NCBI RefSeq assembly: GCF_949987515.2
Contig: NC_082697.1
Coordinates: 21,831,730-21,895,729, forward strand
Reading direction: 5' to 3'
DNA: 64,000 nt
From: Delphinus delphis
Lineage: Eukaryota > Chordata > Mammalia > Artiodactyla > Delphinidae
The notes beneath the pieces were generated by a model. That model saw only the letters and a program-made list of their open reading frames with translations. It did not search any database and had not been told where the DNA came from. Of this stretch, positions 1 through 10,739 are shown piece by piece. The stretch's first letter is position 1. The number at the start of each line of letters is the position of its first letter. The position numbers and the translations under genes are program-made.

Positions 1-279
1 CATGGAAGGCAGGAAGAAGGAAGGCAAGGGGCTGGACAAAGGAAGACGTGAGGGCTGCCCTCTGACTCTGAGTGAAAGAGGCAGAATCAAAGTTTTGAGA
101 GCTTTGCTCAAGCTGTGACCCCCTGAGACACTCTTCCCATTGTTGCTGGTTGAGATCCTCCAGTACTTCAAAGCCTCTAACCTGAGGCATCCTCCCCAGC
201 TCGGGCCCTTCCCTCCTCCCAGCTCCTCGGCACCTCCACAGAGCTCCTCTTCCAAGGGCTCGGGGTCATGCCTACCCCT

Positions 280-420
280 CCCAGCTCTGCCACTACTAGC
301 TGTGTGACCTTGAGCAAGTCACTTCACCTCTCTGGGCCTCAGTTTCCTCATCTGTAAAATGGAGCAAGTAAGCATTTCCACTTTCCAGGGCTGTGGCGCT
401 GTATAAATAAAACAACGCAA
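280..420 (+). repeat. MIR SINE fragment
   Basis: Carries the MIR core AGCTGTGTGACC and CTCAGTTTCCTCATCTGTAA followed by the TAAATAAA-like end. Confidence 0.8.
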
Positions 421-734
421 CTGCTCCGCACGAGAACAGGCCCACGCTCGAGGCACGAGAGACGGTGGCTATTTTATGACTGTTCACTCATCTCGTGCAA
501 AATCACCACCCGGGCACCCACAGTGTGCTGAGCAACAGGTGATGGGGGACCCAGAAATGTGGCAGGCCCAAGAGCAGCCCTCAAGGAGTTCCCAGTTTAA
601 GGAGAGGGAGATACAAACAGCCGGAACCATAAGAGAACTAGAGCGGCATTGGAACTCAGACAGAAGCGGGTGGGGGGAGCTGGGAAAGCCCCCTCCCTCC
701 GGGACAGCAGCTTAAGGAAGGGAGAGAGCTGCTG

Positions 735-870
735 CCCAAGTTCCAATCCTGGCTTTGCTACTTGGTAGCTGTGTGACCTTGGACAAAGGCCTTCACATCT
801 CTGAGCCTCAGTTTCCTCATTTGCAAAATGGAGATGGCCCCTCCCCCATCACTACAGCCCTGGTGGGAGG
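735..870 (+). repeat. MIR SINE fragment
   Basis: MIR core with AGCTGTGTGACCTTGGACAA and CTCAGTTTCCTCATTTGCAA. Confidence 0.8.
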
Positions 871-1483
871 GCAGCAGAGCAAATACAAGGACATGGGTAA
901 AAATGCCTGCTACCTCTTTTCCCCTTTGCCTCACAAAGGGGGCAGTTCTGAACTGGATCTTGAGGGATGAATAGGAGTTTGCCAGACAGAGATGGGAGAA
1001 AGGGTGCTTTAGGCAGCGAGAACGACATGCACAAAGGGCAGGGAGGCATGAAGAAGCAAGAAATGCTTGGAGACGGTGGAGACGTCCAACCCCCTTAGCC
1101 AGGCCTTCGAGGATGCTCATGGATCGATTCTACTCTACCCTCTAGAACCTTCTCGCCCTTCTGCAGCCCTGAAGGCCACCAGCCCCCTCCAGCGCTGCAC
1201 CCTCCCACAAGCTGCCTTTCTGCGAGGGGAACCGCCTTCTTCCGCTCCCTCCATCCCCTCGACTTCACTGTGCTTCCTGCAGGGTCCTGCTTGAAACTCC
1301 CAGGCCCTGTGGTCGCCATCAGAGGGGGGGCACACAGCAGGGGCCCTAAGGCCTGAGCTGACCCCGGCCCCGCCCTCTGCCTGCCACTTGGCCTGGACTG
1401 GGGCTGCATCCCGGCCACACTCTGGCTCCAGGAGGGCATGGCCTTCTCCACCCAGACCTCACTGGGCCCAGCACTGGACCCTG

Positions 1484-1489
1484 CATGCA
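1484..1489 (-). promoter_or_regulatory. UGCAUG (RBFOX-type) splicing enhancer motif
   Basis: TGCATG on the minus strand, within the palindromic CTGCATGCAG at 1481-1490, about 260 nt downstream of the N1 donor. UGCAUG copies in the intron after N1 are known to activate N1 inclusion in neurons through RBFOX proteins. It is further from the exon than the rodent core enhancer, so this may be one of the more distal copies. Confidence 0.45.
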
Positions 1490-1689
1490 GCTGGCACTCA
1501 GTGTGGGCTGAACAGGGAGGGGATGGGTTAGCATGAGGTGGACGGGGAGTGACAGGGGTGATGGGAGGACCCTCCCCATTCGCAGCCTGGGATTAAGGTA
1601 GGGATCTGGTCAAACTATTGGGGGTGAGGACAGAAGCTGGGGAAGCGCAACCAAGGGAGCCAGAGACCATGTGAAGCACATGCCGGCGG

Positions 1690-1704
1690 CAGCCCACCCC
1701 CACC
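1690..1704 (-). promoter_or_regulatory. G-run element downstream of N1
   Basis: Minus strand GGTGGGGGTGGGCTG lies about 47-61 nt after the N1 donor. In mouse the downstream control sequence of N1 carries a GGGGG element bound by hnRNP F/H. This G-run is at a comparable distance, so it is a reasonable counterpart, but G-runs are common in this GC-rich intron. Confidence 0.4.
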
Positions 1705-1751
1705 AGTGAAGCGCCCCTACCCAGCCCGCCGCCCACGGAGTGTGTACACAC

Positions 1752-1769
1752 CTGACATCCACCTTCCTC
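1752..1769 (-). CDS. SRC: SRC neuronal N1 microexon (18 nt)
   Basis: On the minus strand, 18 nt (GAGGAAGGTGGATGTCAG) sit between an acceptor CCCTAG (1775-1770) and a donor GTGTGT from 1751. The upstream exon (2817-2916) ends with two bases of a codon, AC. Splicing gives ACG AGG AAG GTG GAT GTC AG, so the frame continues as T-R-K-V-D-V-(R) and the last codon is completed by the next exon. RKVDVR is the six-residue insert known from neuronal (N1) c-Src. It lies in the n-Src loop of the SH3 domain, and the family literature says it changes ligand choice and raises kinase activity. Length, phase, splice sites and order after the 100-nt SH3 exon all agree. It is spliced in mainly in neurons. The exon is far too short for ORF calling and was found by its peptide in a minus-strand reading frame. 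The second neuronal insert (N2) was not seen in this window. Confidence 0.95.
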
Positions 1770-1830
1770 CTAGGGCCAGCGAGAGAGAAGCAGAGAGGGA
1801 GAAGCTGAGAGAGAGCTGGAGGGAGGAAGC
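1770..1830 (-). promoter_or_regulatory. Pyrimidine-rich splicing silencer upstream of N1
   Basis: Read on the minus strand, the ~60 nt before the N1 acceptor are nearly all C/T. They contain CTTCTCTCT (1790-1782) and CTCTCTCTC (about 1817-1809). CUUCUCUCU and CUCUCU are the classic PTB (PTBP1) sites that repress N1 outside neurons in rodents. The purine bases GCTGG just before CCCTAG weaken the acceptor. The motifs are seen directly; regulation by PTB here is inferred from work on mouse Src. Confidence 0.7.
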
Positions 1831-3315
<1,485 letters not shown>

Positions 3316-3404
3316 AAACTGCGCCTGGGGACGTGGCTCTGTTCTGGGGAGGTATGACTCTGGATGCTTCTGTGTGTCAGGGAAGATCTTGGCTGCAGGT
3401 AACT

Positions 3405-3660
3405 GTCCCCTCTGAAGCCTTCTCTGTCCCCCCGTGTGAAGTTACAACCTCCAGCCATACATCCACCAACACTACTCCCTGCCCGTTTTGCTCTTTCACA
3501 GCAGTTACCACCCACTAACACCCTGCACGGTTTACACACCTTGCCCTTTGCTTCTCTCCCCCACAGGGGTTTTGTCTGTTTTACACGTTGCTGTGACCCC
3601 AGCACCAGAAGAGACCTGGCGCACAGAAGGGGCGCCACAACTGTCTCTTGAACAAACGAA
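3405..3660 (+). repeat. L2 fragment
   Basis: L2 3' region: GAAGCCTTCTCTG early and the GTTTTACACGTTGCTGTGAC / GACCTGGCGCACAGAAG end. Confidence 0.6.
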
Positions 3661-4130
3661 TGGGTATGTTTGTGGGTCTGTCTCACTTGGGTGTGTGTCT
3701 GTGCCTGTGTGTTCTCACTGCACATACGTGCATCTGTGCATGTGTGAGTCTGTGGGTCTCTGGGATGGCATTTCTAGCTGGGCACGTGTGTGCTCTTGAA
3801 GGGCTTCTGACCACATGTGTCTGTCTCCATCTGGGAGTATGAGGTTTTTTGCATATGTGTGTTTGTATCTGTGTACATTTGCCTTGGGTGTGTGTCTGTG
3901 CCTGGAGGGTGCACATCCATGTGTCCCTGAGTGTGTCTCTATGTGCATGGTGTGTCTGTTTACGAAAGCGTCTCTAGCTCAGCACGTGTAAATGTCTTGT
4001 ATGGGTGTCCTGAATGAGTTGCTGACTGTGTGTGAGTGTGTGTATGGGGGGGGGGGCTCTGTGTGAGGGTGTCCGGGTAAGAATGCACATGTTTGTGTGA
4101 GGGTCTTATGTCTGTGTGTCTCCAGGACCA
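3660..4130 (+). repeat. TG-rich low-complexity tract
   Basis: Nearly 470 bp dominated by TG and TGTG(C/T) units with interruptions, plus a 9-G run near 4047-4055. It is an old, decayed (TG)n expansion in an SRC intron; alternating purine-pyrimidine DNA of this type can adopt Z-form. Confidence 0.75.
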
Positions 4131-4653
4131 CATCTGCATCTGTAAGCATCCTTTGCCTGGCGCTGCTATACCCACAAAGCGCCAGCAGAGGGTGCAGGGG
4201 CGCATCTCGGCATTGGGCCTGGCCTCTGAAGACCCCAGTTCTCTTTCTCCGTTCTAACCCGCCCCGCCCCCTTGGCCACTCACCGCCTCCTGTCCTGATC
4301 CATCTCTGGGCTGACCAGAGCAAAAAGCAATGCCTCAGACCCGTCCCCGTGCTTCCGAGAAACCCCCCGGCTCTCTGGCCTGTTTCCGCCTATAGTCCTA
4401 TATCTCTAGGGCCCTTTATACGCCACATCGGATTCACCCCTAAAGGCAATGGAGTGTGCACCACACTTTCCAGTTTATAAAGCCTCCAGGAAACTCCCAA
4501 TGGTCCCTAAAGCCAAGTAACCCCCAGACTCCTCCCCGTCACTGAGCGAAAGAAACAGCAGCCCAGAGAGGGGGCGTTGCTCCCCCAGGGCACACAGCCC
4601 TCCTGGGGGAGGCGCCAGGGCCACCCGGCTCCCACACTCCCAGGCGCACTGAC

Positions 4654-4946
4654 CAGCCAGGGGCCCCGCCCTCTGCGGGGAGGTGACTGTGTCGGAGGAA
4701 TTGAAACCTCCGAACAGCTTGGGCTCGGCGGCTGCAGGGGCGAAGGCCGTGCTGGGGCCCCGGTGGCCATCAGCGGAGGCCGGCTTGCTGGGGGTCTGTG
4801 AGGTGGGGAAGGCACCCCCGCCGCCGCCGCCGCCGCCGCCACCGCCGCCGCCGCCGCCACAGCCGCCATGGGTGTTATCAGCAGGTTCCAGGCTGCGGCG
4901 CCGCTGGCTGGCATCCTTGGGCTTGCTCTTGTTGCTGCCCATGGTC
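4654..4946 (-). CDS. SRC: SRC first coding exon (SH4 and unique domain), Gly-run expanded
   Basis: Proto-oncogene tyrosine-protein kinase Src, N-terminus. The start ATG is at 4942-4940 in a strong context (GACCATGGG); the coding part is 4654-4942, 96 codons plus one base. Visible features: MGSNKSKPK (Gly2 is the myristoylation site; Lys5/7/9 and Arg14-16 give the basic membrane-binding SH4 patch), RRRSLE with Ser17 (PKA site), a glycine run at residues 29-43, then the unique domain with the AEPKLFGGF lipid-binding stretch and the proline-directed VTSPQ site, ending PLAG. The acceptor is a tandem NAGNAG (CCAGCAG, 4953-4947), so a 3-nt 5' UTR variation is possible. The donor is G|GTCAGT, with C at +3. 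The exon codes for 13 more residues than human c-Src, all in the Gly run after His25; otherwise it is nearly identical to human (a few changes such as E22D, V24T, A>T). Myristoylated Src acts at the inner face of the plasma membrane and endosomes. Confidence 0.97.
4814..4867 (-). repeat. GGC-codon run in SRC exon (poly-Gly)
   Basis: Read on the minus strand: GGC GGC TGT, five GGC, one GGT, seven GGC, GGG, GGT, encoding Gly-Gly-Cys then 15 Gly (residues 26-43). Human c-Src has only Gly-Ala-Gly-Gly-Gly here by memory. The pure 7- and 5-unit GGC runs are prone to slippage. The TGT codon adds a cysteine (Cys28) near the membrane-binding N-terminus. Confidence 0.9.
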
Positions 4947-5369
4947 CTGCTGGAGACGAGAGAGGACCCTGGGTGAAGGGCTCTGGGAGCCGGCAGGGTT
5001 GCCTAGGCCCCTTAGCCTGCACTCCCATCCATTCTACAGATGGGGAAACTGAGGCCCAAAGAGGCCTCTTTGGGTAAGTTACCTTTCAGAATGGGAATAG
5101 TGATGGCAACCATAAAGGGCTTCCTGGGTACAGGGCCAAGCACAGAAGAAACACATCATAATCAGAAGCCCTAACCTTCCCCACCTTCCTCTGAGTCACT
5201 GTTTCTGTCTCTCATGGGTAGGGATAGTATCTTGAGTCATGTTTATGTCCCAGGCATATAGGAGAAGGCTGAGGGTTTGTTGAGTGAATACATGACTGAC
5301 TGAAATTGTCTAACACCAGGGGGAAAGGTGCTAAAAGTTGCAACTAGGGCAACTAAGGAGAGATGGCTG

Positions 5370-5500
5370 GGAGCTCACTCCAGGCCCAGGGCCTTTGCAC
5401 ATGCTGTTCCCTCTGCCTGAATGCTTTTCCCTGACCACTTGAGCAGAGTAACTCATGCCTCCTTCAGTTCTCAGCCCAAACGTTGCCTCCTTGGAGGCAG
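5370..5500 (+). repeat. L2 fragment
   Basis: Diagnostic GGGCCTTTGCACATGCTGTT followed by CCCTCTGCCTGAATGCTTTT. Confidence 0.8.
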
Positions 5501-5524
5501 CATGTGGCAGGTGGGAGGGAGATG

Positions 5525-5665
5525 TTTAGGGGTGATGGATTATCTTGACTGTGCTGATGGTTTCATGAGTGCATCCACGTGTCAAAACTTATCAAACTGC
5601 ACACCTTAAACATGTGCAGTTTATGGTATGTCAATTATACCTCAATAAAGCTCTTAAGGAAAAAA
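5525..5665 (+). repeat. Old L1 3' end
   Basis: 3' UTR type sequence with AACTGCACACCTTAAACATG, TCAATTATACCTCAATAAAG and a short A tail. Confidence 0.7.
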
Positions 5666-5756
5666 AAGTCACTTCCCTGGAAAGTGTTTCCCAACTTCTT
5701 TCATTGGTTTAAGTCCCCTTGCCTTTTGTGCCTCTCCTTGATAATATGTGGCCCAG

Positions 5757-5758
<2 letters not shown>

Positions 5759-5805
<47 letters not shown>
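5759..5805 (+). repeat. (GT)n microsatellite
   Basis: About 22 uninterrupted GT units, likely polymorphic in length. Confidence 0.95.
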
Positions 5806-5806
<1 letters not shown>

Positions 5807-5814
5807 TTACATGA

Positions 5815-5925
5815 TTATCATCATGGGCTTTTGTCTGTCTAGTTCACTGCTGTGCTCCCAGTACCCAGCACAGGGTATGGCACACAGTAGGTGCTCAATA
5901 AACAGCTGAATGAATGAGTGTGAAT
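5815..5925 (+). repeat. L2 3' end
   Basis: Contains TTTTGTCTGTCTAGTTCACT, GTAGGTGCTCAATAAACAG and the terminal ATGAATGA repeat. Confidence 0.85.
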
Positions 5926-6234
5926 GTGTGACTATTCAATAGTTAAGAGAGTTCTCAGCCAGAAACCTGGGAGGGCTAGAGATCGGGAAACACAGAGAAA
6001 CCCAAGTTGCAAACTCCCCAGTGACGCCCATAGCCCTGCCACCCCCCCTTTGCTCCCCATGTTGCCATCTGCAGGTCCTCATGGAGCCTAGCCAGGGTCT
6101 CCCCACACACCATGGCCGCCCCTCCCAGCTCCCTCATCTTGGCAGCCCTGATGGGTCATCACCTCACCTGGTGCAAGGCAGGGGCTATCCCAGAGGACCT
6201 GGGAAGCAGCCTGAGGTCTCAGCACGAACACCAG

Positions 6235-6410
6235 GTGTAGAGTCGGCGGTCTCGGACTAGAGGCCCTGCTCTACCTCTCCCCGCTGTGTGACCCTAGGCA
6301 AGTCACTTCCCCTCTCTGGGCCTCAGCGTCCTCATCTGCAAAGTAGGGATAAAACAGATTTCTCAGAACTGTTGGGAGGATATGACTAGAAAGAGAAATC
6401 ATCAAGGTTC
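6235..6410 (+). repeat. MIR SINE
   Basis: MIR core CTGTGTGACCCTAGGCAAGT and CTGGGCCTCAGCGTCCTCAT. Confidence 0.8.
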
Positions 6411-6519
6411 TGTCTCTTGGGTCATGATTTATCAGGCTCTGACTCTGGCAGGCCCGATACTAAGAGCTTCCCAGCCCTGAAATATCCTTCACTCCCCCAA
6501 AAGCAAGAGTGAGAGTGAG

Positions 6520-6715
6520 GCCGTGTATGGCATGGCATAGTCTGAAGCCAGACTCCCCAGACTCAGATCTTGGCTTTGCTCCTAATCGGCTGTGTGACCT
6601 CAGGCAAGTGACTTAACTTCCCTCTGCCCCACTTCTTCAGCTGGAAATGCCTGTGACAACTGAAGGAGGCAAGGCAGAGTGCTGGGAACACAGTAGGTCA
6701 CCCGGCCACATCAGC
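6520..6715 (+). repeat. MIR SINE, nearly full length
   Basis: Starts near the MIR tRNA-like head (GGCATGGCATAGTC), with the core GGCTGTGTGACCTCAGGCAA. Confidence 0.8.
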
Positions 6716-6889
6716 TATTACCGATACTGTGATTCTGGACACACTGGCGATATGAGCTCCGATTACTCTCCAGGGGATGCTGCAGGCCCTGAAATCAGTC
6801 CAGAACTTCCTCTGGGAACCCGTGAATGGGCAAAAGTCCCCTTGACTGGCTGGGGCCTCAGGCAAGACGGTTTGCCCTGAGCGCCAAGC

Positions 6890-6985
6890 CCAGCTCTGTG
6901 ACACCCCTCCCTATGTGAACATTAGCCAGTCCCTGTAACCCTCTGGGCCTCAGGCTGCCCGCCTGCACAATGGGGGCGTGGCCTG
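6890..6985 (+). repeat. Degenerate MIR
   Basis: Residual core CTCTGGGCCTCAGGCTGCC followed by a CAATGGGGG end. Confidence 0.5.
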
Positions 6986-7464
6986 CATGCTCCCTGGGGG
7001 CCATCCAGCTCAGAGAATGTGGGGCTGGGGAGGCCCTGGGGAGACCTGCTCAAGGGATATGCCAACAAGCCTAGGAAGGCCAATTTCTACGGCAACCCAA
7101 TCCGTTGAGGTCACGATGCCCATCAGCGCTCATACAGTTGGTGTCCTGTGGGATCTACTAACCCGGTTACCCACAGCCCCAGGCTCGATGGAGGCTGAGC
7201 CCCAACCACCGCATCCCCACCCACCTGCTCCCTGGTATAGTATTCACAGCACCAGCTGTACAGCAAGCCCTCTGCCAGTCACCACAGGGAGACACAGAGA
7301 TGAACTGGCCAGGTCCTGCCTCAGACGGTGCATGCTCTAACAGGGGACTTGTTTGTGGGACTTTGAGAGGAAATAATAGTTACAAAAACACATTAAAAAT
7401 ATTTTTTAAATTTTAATGAAGAACTTTCTAAGAGCCCAAACTTTCTTTAGAATGAACTAAATGA

Positions 7465-7590
7465 TGAAGAGTGAGCCTCCTGTCACTGGAGGTGATCAAG
7501 GACAGGAGAAAGTATACTTGGCTAATGTGCCGTGGAGGGGGAAGGAAAGCCAGGGCTGGAAATTGAAGGCCCTTCCAGCACAAAGAGGAT
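7465..7590 (+). repeat. L3/CR1-like LINE 3' fragment
   Basis: CTCCTGTCACTGGAGGTGAT and GGCCCTTCCAGC are typical of the L3 (CR1 family) 3' end. Confidence 0.5.
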
Positions 7591-7739
7591 GCATTTGCCC
7601 ACTTGGGAGGGGGCAAAGAAAAAAGCTCTTGACCCCTAAGCTCTTACACTAACCCAGAAGACCACTCCCCACTGAGACACTCAGAAAAACATAAGAGGTC
7701 CTTCAAGACCAGACTAAGGTGGCCCAGGGCCTCTGCTTG

Positions 7740-7810
7740 CAATGTTTGTTGGTTTGTGGGGTTTGGGTTTTTGTTTTGGGTTTTTGGGGTGGTTTTTGTC
7801 CTTGTGGTTG
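7740..7810 (+). repeat. G/T-only low-complexity stretch
   Basis: Almost purely G and T (TTTGGGTTTTT motifs). The G-runs could support a G-quadruplex. Confidence 0.7.
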
Positions 7811-7854
7811 ATCCTGATTATATAAGTACCACCTGTTTGTGGAGAGGTGGGCAG

Positions 7855-8030
7855 GTCGAGGTTAAGGGCCAGAGTACTGGAGCAGACTACCTGTGTGTGA
7901 ATCCCAGCCCTACAAGCCCAGTGTGGGACCCTGTGCCTCAGTTTCCTTCTCTGTCAACTGAGGATAACAACAGTACCCATGTCATAGGGCTGCTGGGAGA
8001 ATCCATGAGGAAGTACACGGAACATGCTTG
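7855..8030 (+). repeat. MIR SINE
   Basis: CTCAGTTTCCTTCTCTGTCA core and a GATAACAACAGTACCCATGT 3' part. Confidence 0.8.
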
Positions 8031-8129
8031 AGATGCTGTGGCACGCTGGCAACCTGCCTCCAGTGGACAAGCCCCTGGGCATGGCGGTGCATTTCCTTCC
8101 GGCATCATATGAACATAGGACTGTATATT

Positions 8130-8235
8130 GGGATCCATCTAGTGCCCTTGACTCTAAGCTCCCTGCGGGAAGGACCGGGTCGGACCCATCTCTATATCCC
8201 TACTAGGTGCTCTGAAATATTTGCAGAATAGACAA
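8130..8235 (+). repeat. L2 3' end fragment
   Basis: CTCTAAGCTCCCTGCGGGAA and TAGGTGCTCTGAAATATTTG follow the L2 end. Confidence 0.6.
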
Positions 8236-8334
8236 AAGACTAAATGAGCACAGACATGATTTGCATCCTGCTTTGTTCCCGCAATGCCATGTTGTAGAGA
8301 CCAAGTATCATTCTGCAATATTCAAACACTCCCA

Positions 8335-8500
8335 GAGCCTGGACCTTGTACTGGGCCCTGCTCTGAGCACTTTGCAAATATTGACTCATCAAATCCCCAT
8401 GATAATCTAGGAAGTAGATACTAATAGTGTCCCTATTTTACTGACGAAGAAGCAGAAGCACAGAAAGGTTGAGGCACCTGCCTGAGATAACACAGTGAGG
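8335..8500 (-). repeat. MIR SINE
   Basis: Reverse-orientation core CTATTTTACTGACGAAGAAG and CACAGAAAGGTTGAGGCACC. Confidence 0.75.
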
Positions 8501-8689
8501 GTGAGAATGAAAAAAAGTGGGGACATGAAACCACACTGGGCGGCAGGAATCAGGAGCTGCTCACAGGGTCCACCTCCTGCCCTCCGGACCTCTCTTTCAC
8601 ATGAACAGCAAGATGGGGTGTGAGTGGATAAGGCAGCCTAGCCCCATTCCTACAGAAAGCCCAAGATTTCAAGCTTTGACATAGCAGAG

Positions 8690-8815
8690 CGTGCTAGAGG
8701 AGGGACAGCACATTTAGGGTGGGATCTAGTCCCTGCAGGGCTGCCGCTGTGCTGTGTGACCTTGAGAGAGACCGCCCTTCCAGACCGTGGTCTCCTTTCT
8801 TGAGGCAGGACCCTG
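8690..8815 (+). repeat. Degenerate MIR
   Basis: Only the TGTGCTGTGTGACCTTGAG core is convincing. Confidence 0.4.
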
Positions 8816-9319
8816 TCTCAGAGCCCAAACGCTAAGTCACCATGAGCTGCCCATTTGAGAAGGGACAACTCCCCACATCTTTTCCGCCACTTGCTCACTC
8901 CAAGGCAGAGATATATCCTTGGGGTCCAAGAGGAAGTGGGGGGGCTCCATACTCGGGGTGTCTGAGGCTCCCAGAGGAAGGTAGCCCCTTTCCTCTGGGG
9001 AGCTGCTGCTGACCACAGGCTCCGGACAGAAGGCCTGAGCTATCGCTACCGTGAGAGGTACTGGGATGCTCTATAGCACCTCCCCATCAGTGTCCCCAGC
9101 GCTTCGTGCTCAGCGGGTCCCAAACTAACTTGGCATCTCCCTCTATGACTTCCCCTCACCCCATGTCTCCATCTCAGGGCTGGTTCGCCCGTCCTCCCCG
9201 CCAATCTTCCTCAAATGCATCCCTCCCCACACCCCATCTCCACTCCCTCAGGCCAGGCCCCTGTCGTCCTGACCTGGGACAGCAGTGGGGGCCCCTCCAG
9301 GGCGCCCTCGTCCAGCAAC

Positions 9320-9535
9320 CAGAGGCATCTCTGTAACGCACACAAACAAATAGGGCCCCTGCTCAACACTGTTCACGGAAAACTGGAAAAGACCTAAGTG
9401 TTTATCAGAGGGGGACTGGACAAATAAATGCTGGTCTGTTCATCAAGTGGACAGCTGTGCAGATAAACAAAGAGAATGAGAGCTCGGTGTGGCCCGGGAA
9501 GATGCTCACAACACACTATTAAGTGAAGAGGAAGA
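9320..9535 (+). repeat. Old L1 3' fragment
   Basis: TGGAAAAGACCTAAGTGTTT, GGGACTGGACAAATAAATG and CACTATTAAGTGAAGAG match the L1 3' UTR pattern. Confidence 0.65.
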
Positions 9536-9554
9536 TGGCAGCGTAGAACGTCCT

Positions 9555-9700
9555 CTGGGCCACTCGGGGCCACAGTTTCCTCATCTAGAAAATGGGGGCA
9601 ATAGTGCTACCTATGTCAAAGGGTTGGTGAGAGGATTAAAGAGAATGCAGACAAGGCCTGAGTGGGGTGCCTGGAACGTAGTACACATGAACTACAATTA
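9555..9700 (+). repeat. MIR SINE
   Basis: CACAGTTTCCTCATCTAGAA core and a CCTGGAACGTAGTACACATG end. Confidence 0.75.
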
Positions 9701-10084
9701 TTTTTGTAAAGAAAATTAGCATGTGAATGTGTATGTGTGTGTATGTGCAGACGTGCACACACATGTGCCGTAAGGTTTAGAGAACGTTCTGGAAGGAGTC
9801 CAAATTCTTCACAATATTTAATCCAAAAGCTCCCCATCATCCCCCTCTGGGTGAGGCCTAAACCCTTCAGCTGGGTCCACGCGGCCCTGTGGAGCTGGGG
9901 CTGTGGCCTCCTCCCGTGGGCCCCCTACCCTCTCACCTCCTGGCCTTTGCCTAGGCTATGCCCCTAGGCACAGCTACTTACAACATCCAGAAGAGTCCAG
10001 AAAAAACTGTAGTGCAGTCAGGTCATACCCGCTCCTTCCTTCCTGACTCTGAAGAAGGTCACCTCCACCTCTTCTAAGAGTGGA

Positions 10085-10225
10085 GGGGAGGCCAGGAGCT
10101 TAGGAGTTGAGAGTGAGGACTCCAGTCAGACCTGGGTTCAAATCCTGGCTCCACTACTTACTAGCTAAATCTTCTTGGGCAAGTCACTTCACCTCTCAGT
10201 TTCCTTATCTTTAAAATGGGCATAA
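10085..10225 (+). repeat. MIR SINE, 5' part (split by L1)
   Basis: CCTGGGTTCAAATCCTGGCT and GGGCAAGTCACTTCACCTCT. It resumes after the L1 insertion at about 10740. Confidence 0.85.
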
Positions 10226-10737
10226 TAAAAAGGAACGAAATTGAGTTATTTGTAGTGAGGTGGATGGACCTAGAGTCTGTCATACAGAGTGAAGTAAGTC
10301 AAAAAGAGAAAAACAAATACCGTATGCTAACGCATATATATGGAATCTAAAAAAAAAAAAAAAAAAAAGGTTCTGAAGAACCTAGGGGCAGGACAGGAAT
10401 AAAGACGCAGACGTAGAGAATGGACTTGAGGACACAGGGTGGGGGAAGGGGAGGCTGGGACGTAGTGAGAGAGAAGCATTGACATATATACACTACCGAG
10501 TGTAAAATAGATGGCTAGTGGGAAGCAGCTGCATAGCACAGGGAGATCAGCTCGGTGCTTTGTGACCACCTAGAGGGGTGGGATAGGGTGGGTGGGAGGG
10601 AGGCTCAAGAGGGAGGGGATATGGGGATATATGTATAGCTGATTCACTTTGTTATACAGCAGAAACTAACGCAACATTCTAAAGCAATTATACTCCAATA
10701 AAGATGTATAAAAAATGACAGATAATAAACAGATAAA
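10226..10737 (+). mobile_element. 5'-truncated young L1 3' end inside a MIR
   Basis: About 510 bp of L1 3' UTR: GAGTGAAGTAAGTCAAAAAG, ATATATGGAATCTAAAAA, TTGTTATACAGCAGAAACTA and ATACTCCAATAAAGATGTAT with an A-rich tail. The MIR continues on both sides; AAAATGGGxxTAATAA at both edges looks like the target-site duplication. Confidence 0.85.
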
Positions 10738-10739
10738 AA

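Larger units (their letters stand above)
1..1751 (-). other. SRC intron downstream of N1 (partial)
   Basis: Runs off the window at position 1 toward the next SH3 exon. Two MIR copies (about 280-420 and 735-870). The rest (1-270, 430-730, 890-1480) shows no repeat or exon I can recognise; the N1 control motifs are in the right-hand part. Confidence 0.8.

Noticed and set aside
1..1751. Second neuronal SRC insert (N2) or the following SH3 exon
   Set aside because: I looked for the N2 peptide and for the GDWWLA and YVAPSD motifs on the minus strand and found none; they must lie beyond position 1 or, for N2, may be absent.
4683..4976. Poly-proline/poly-arginine open frames on the + strand
   Set aside because: Shadows of the SRC exon on the opposite strand.
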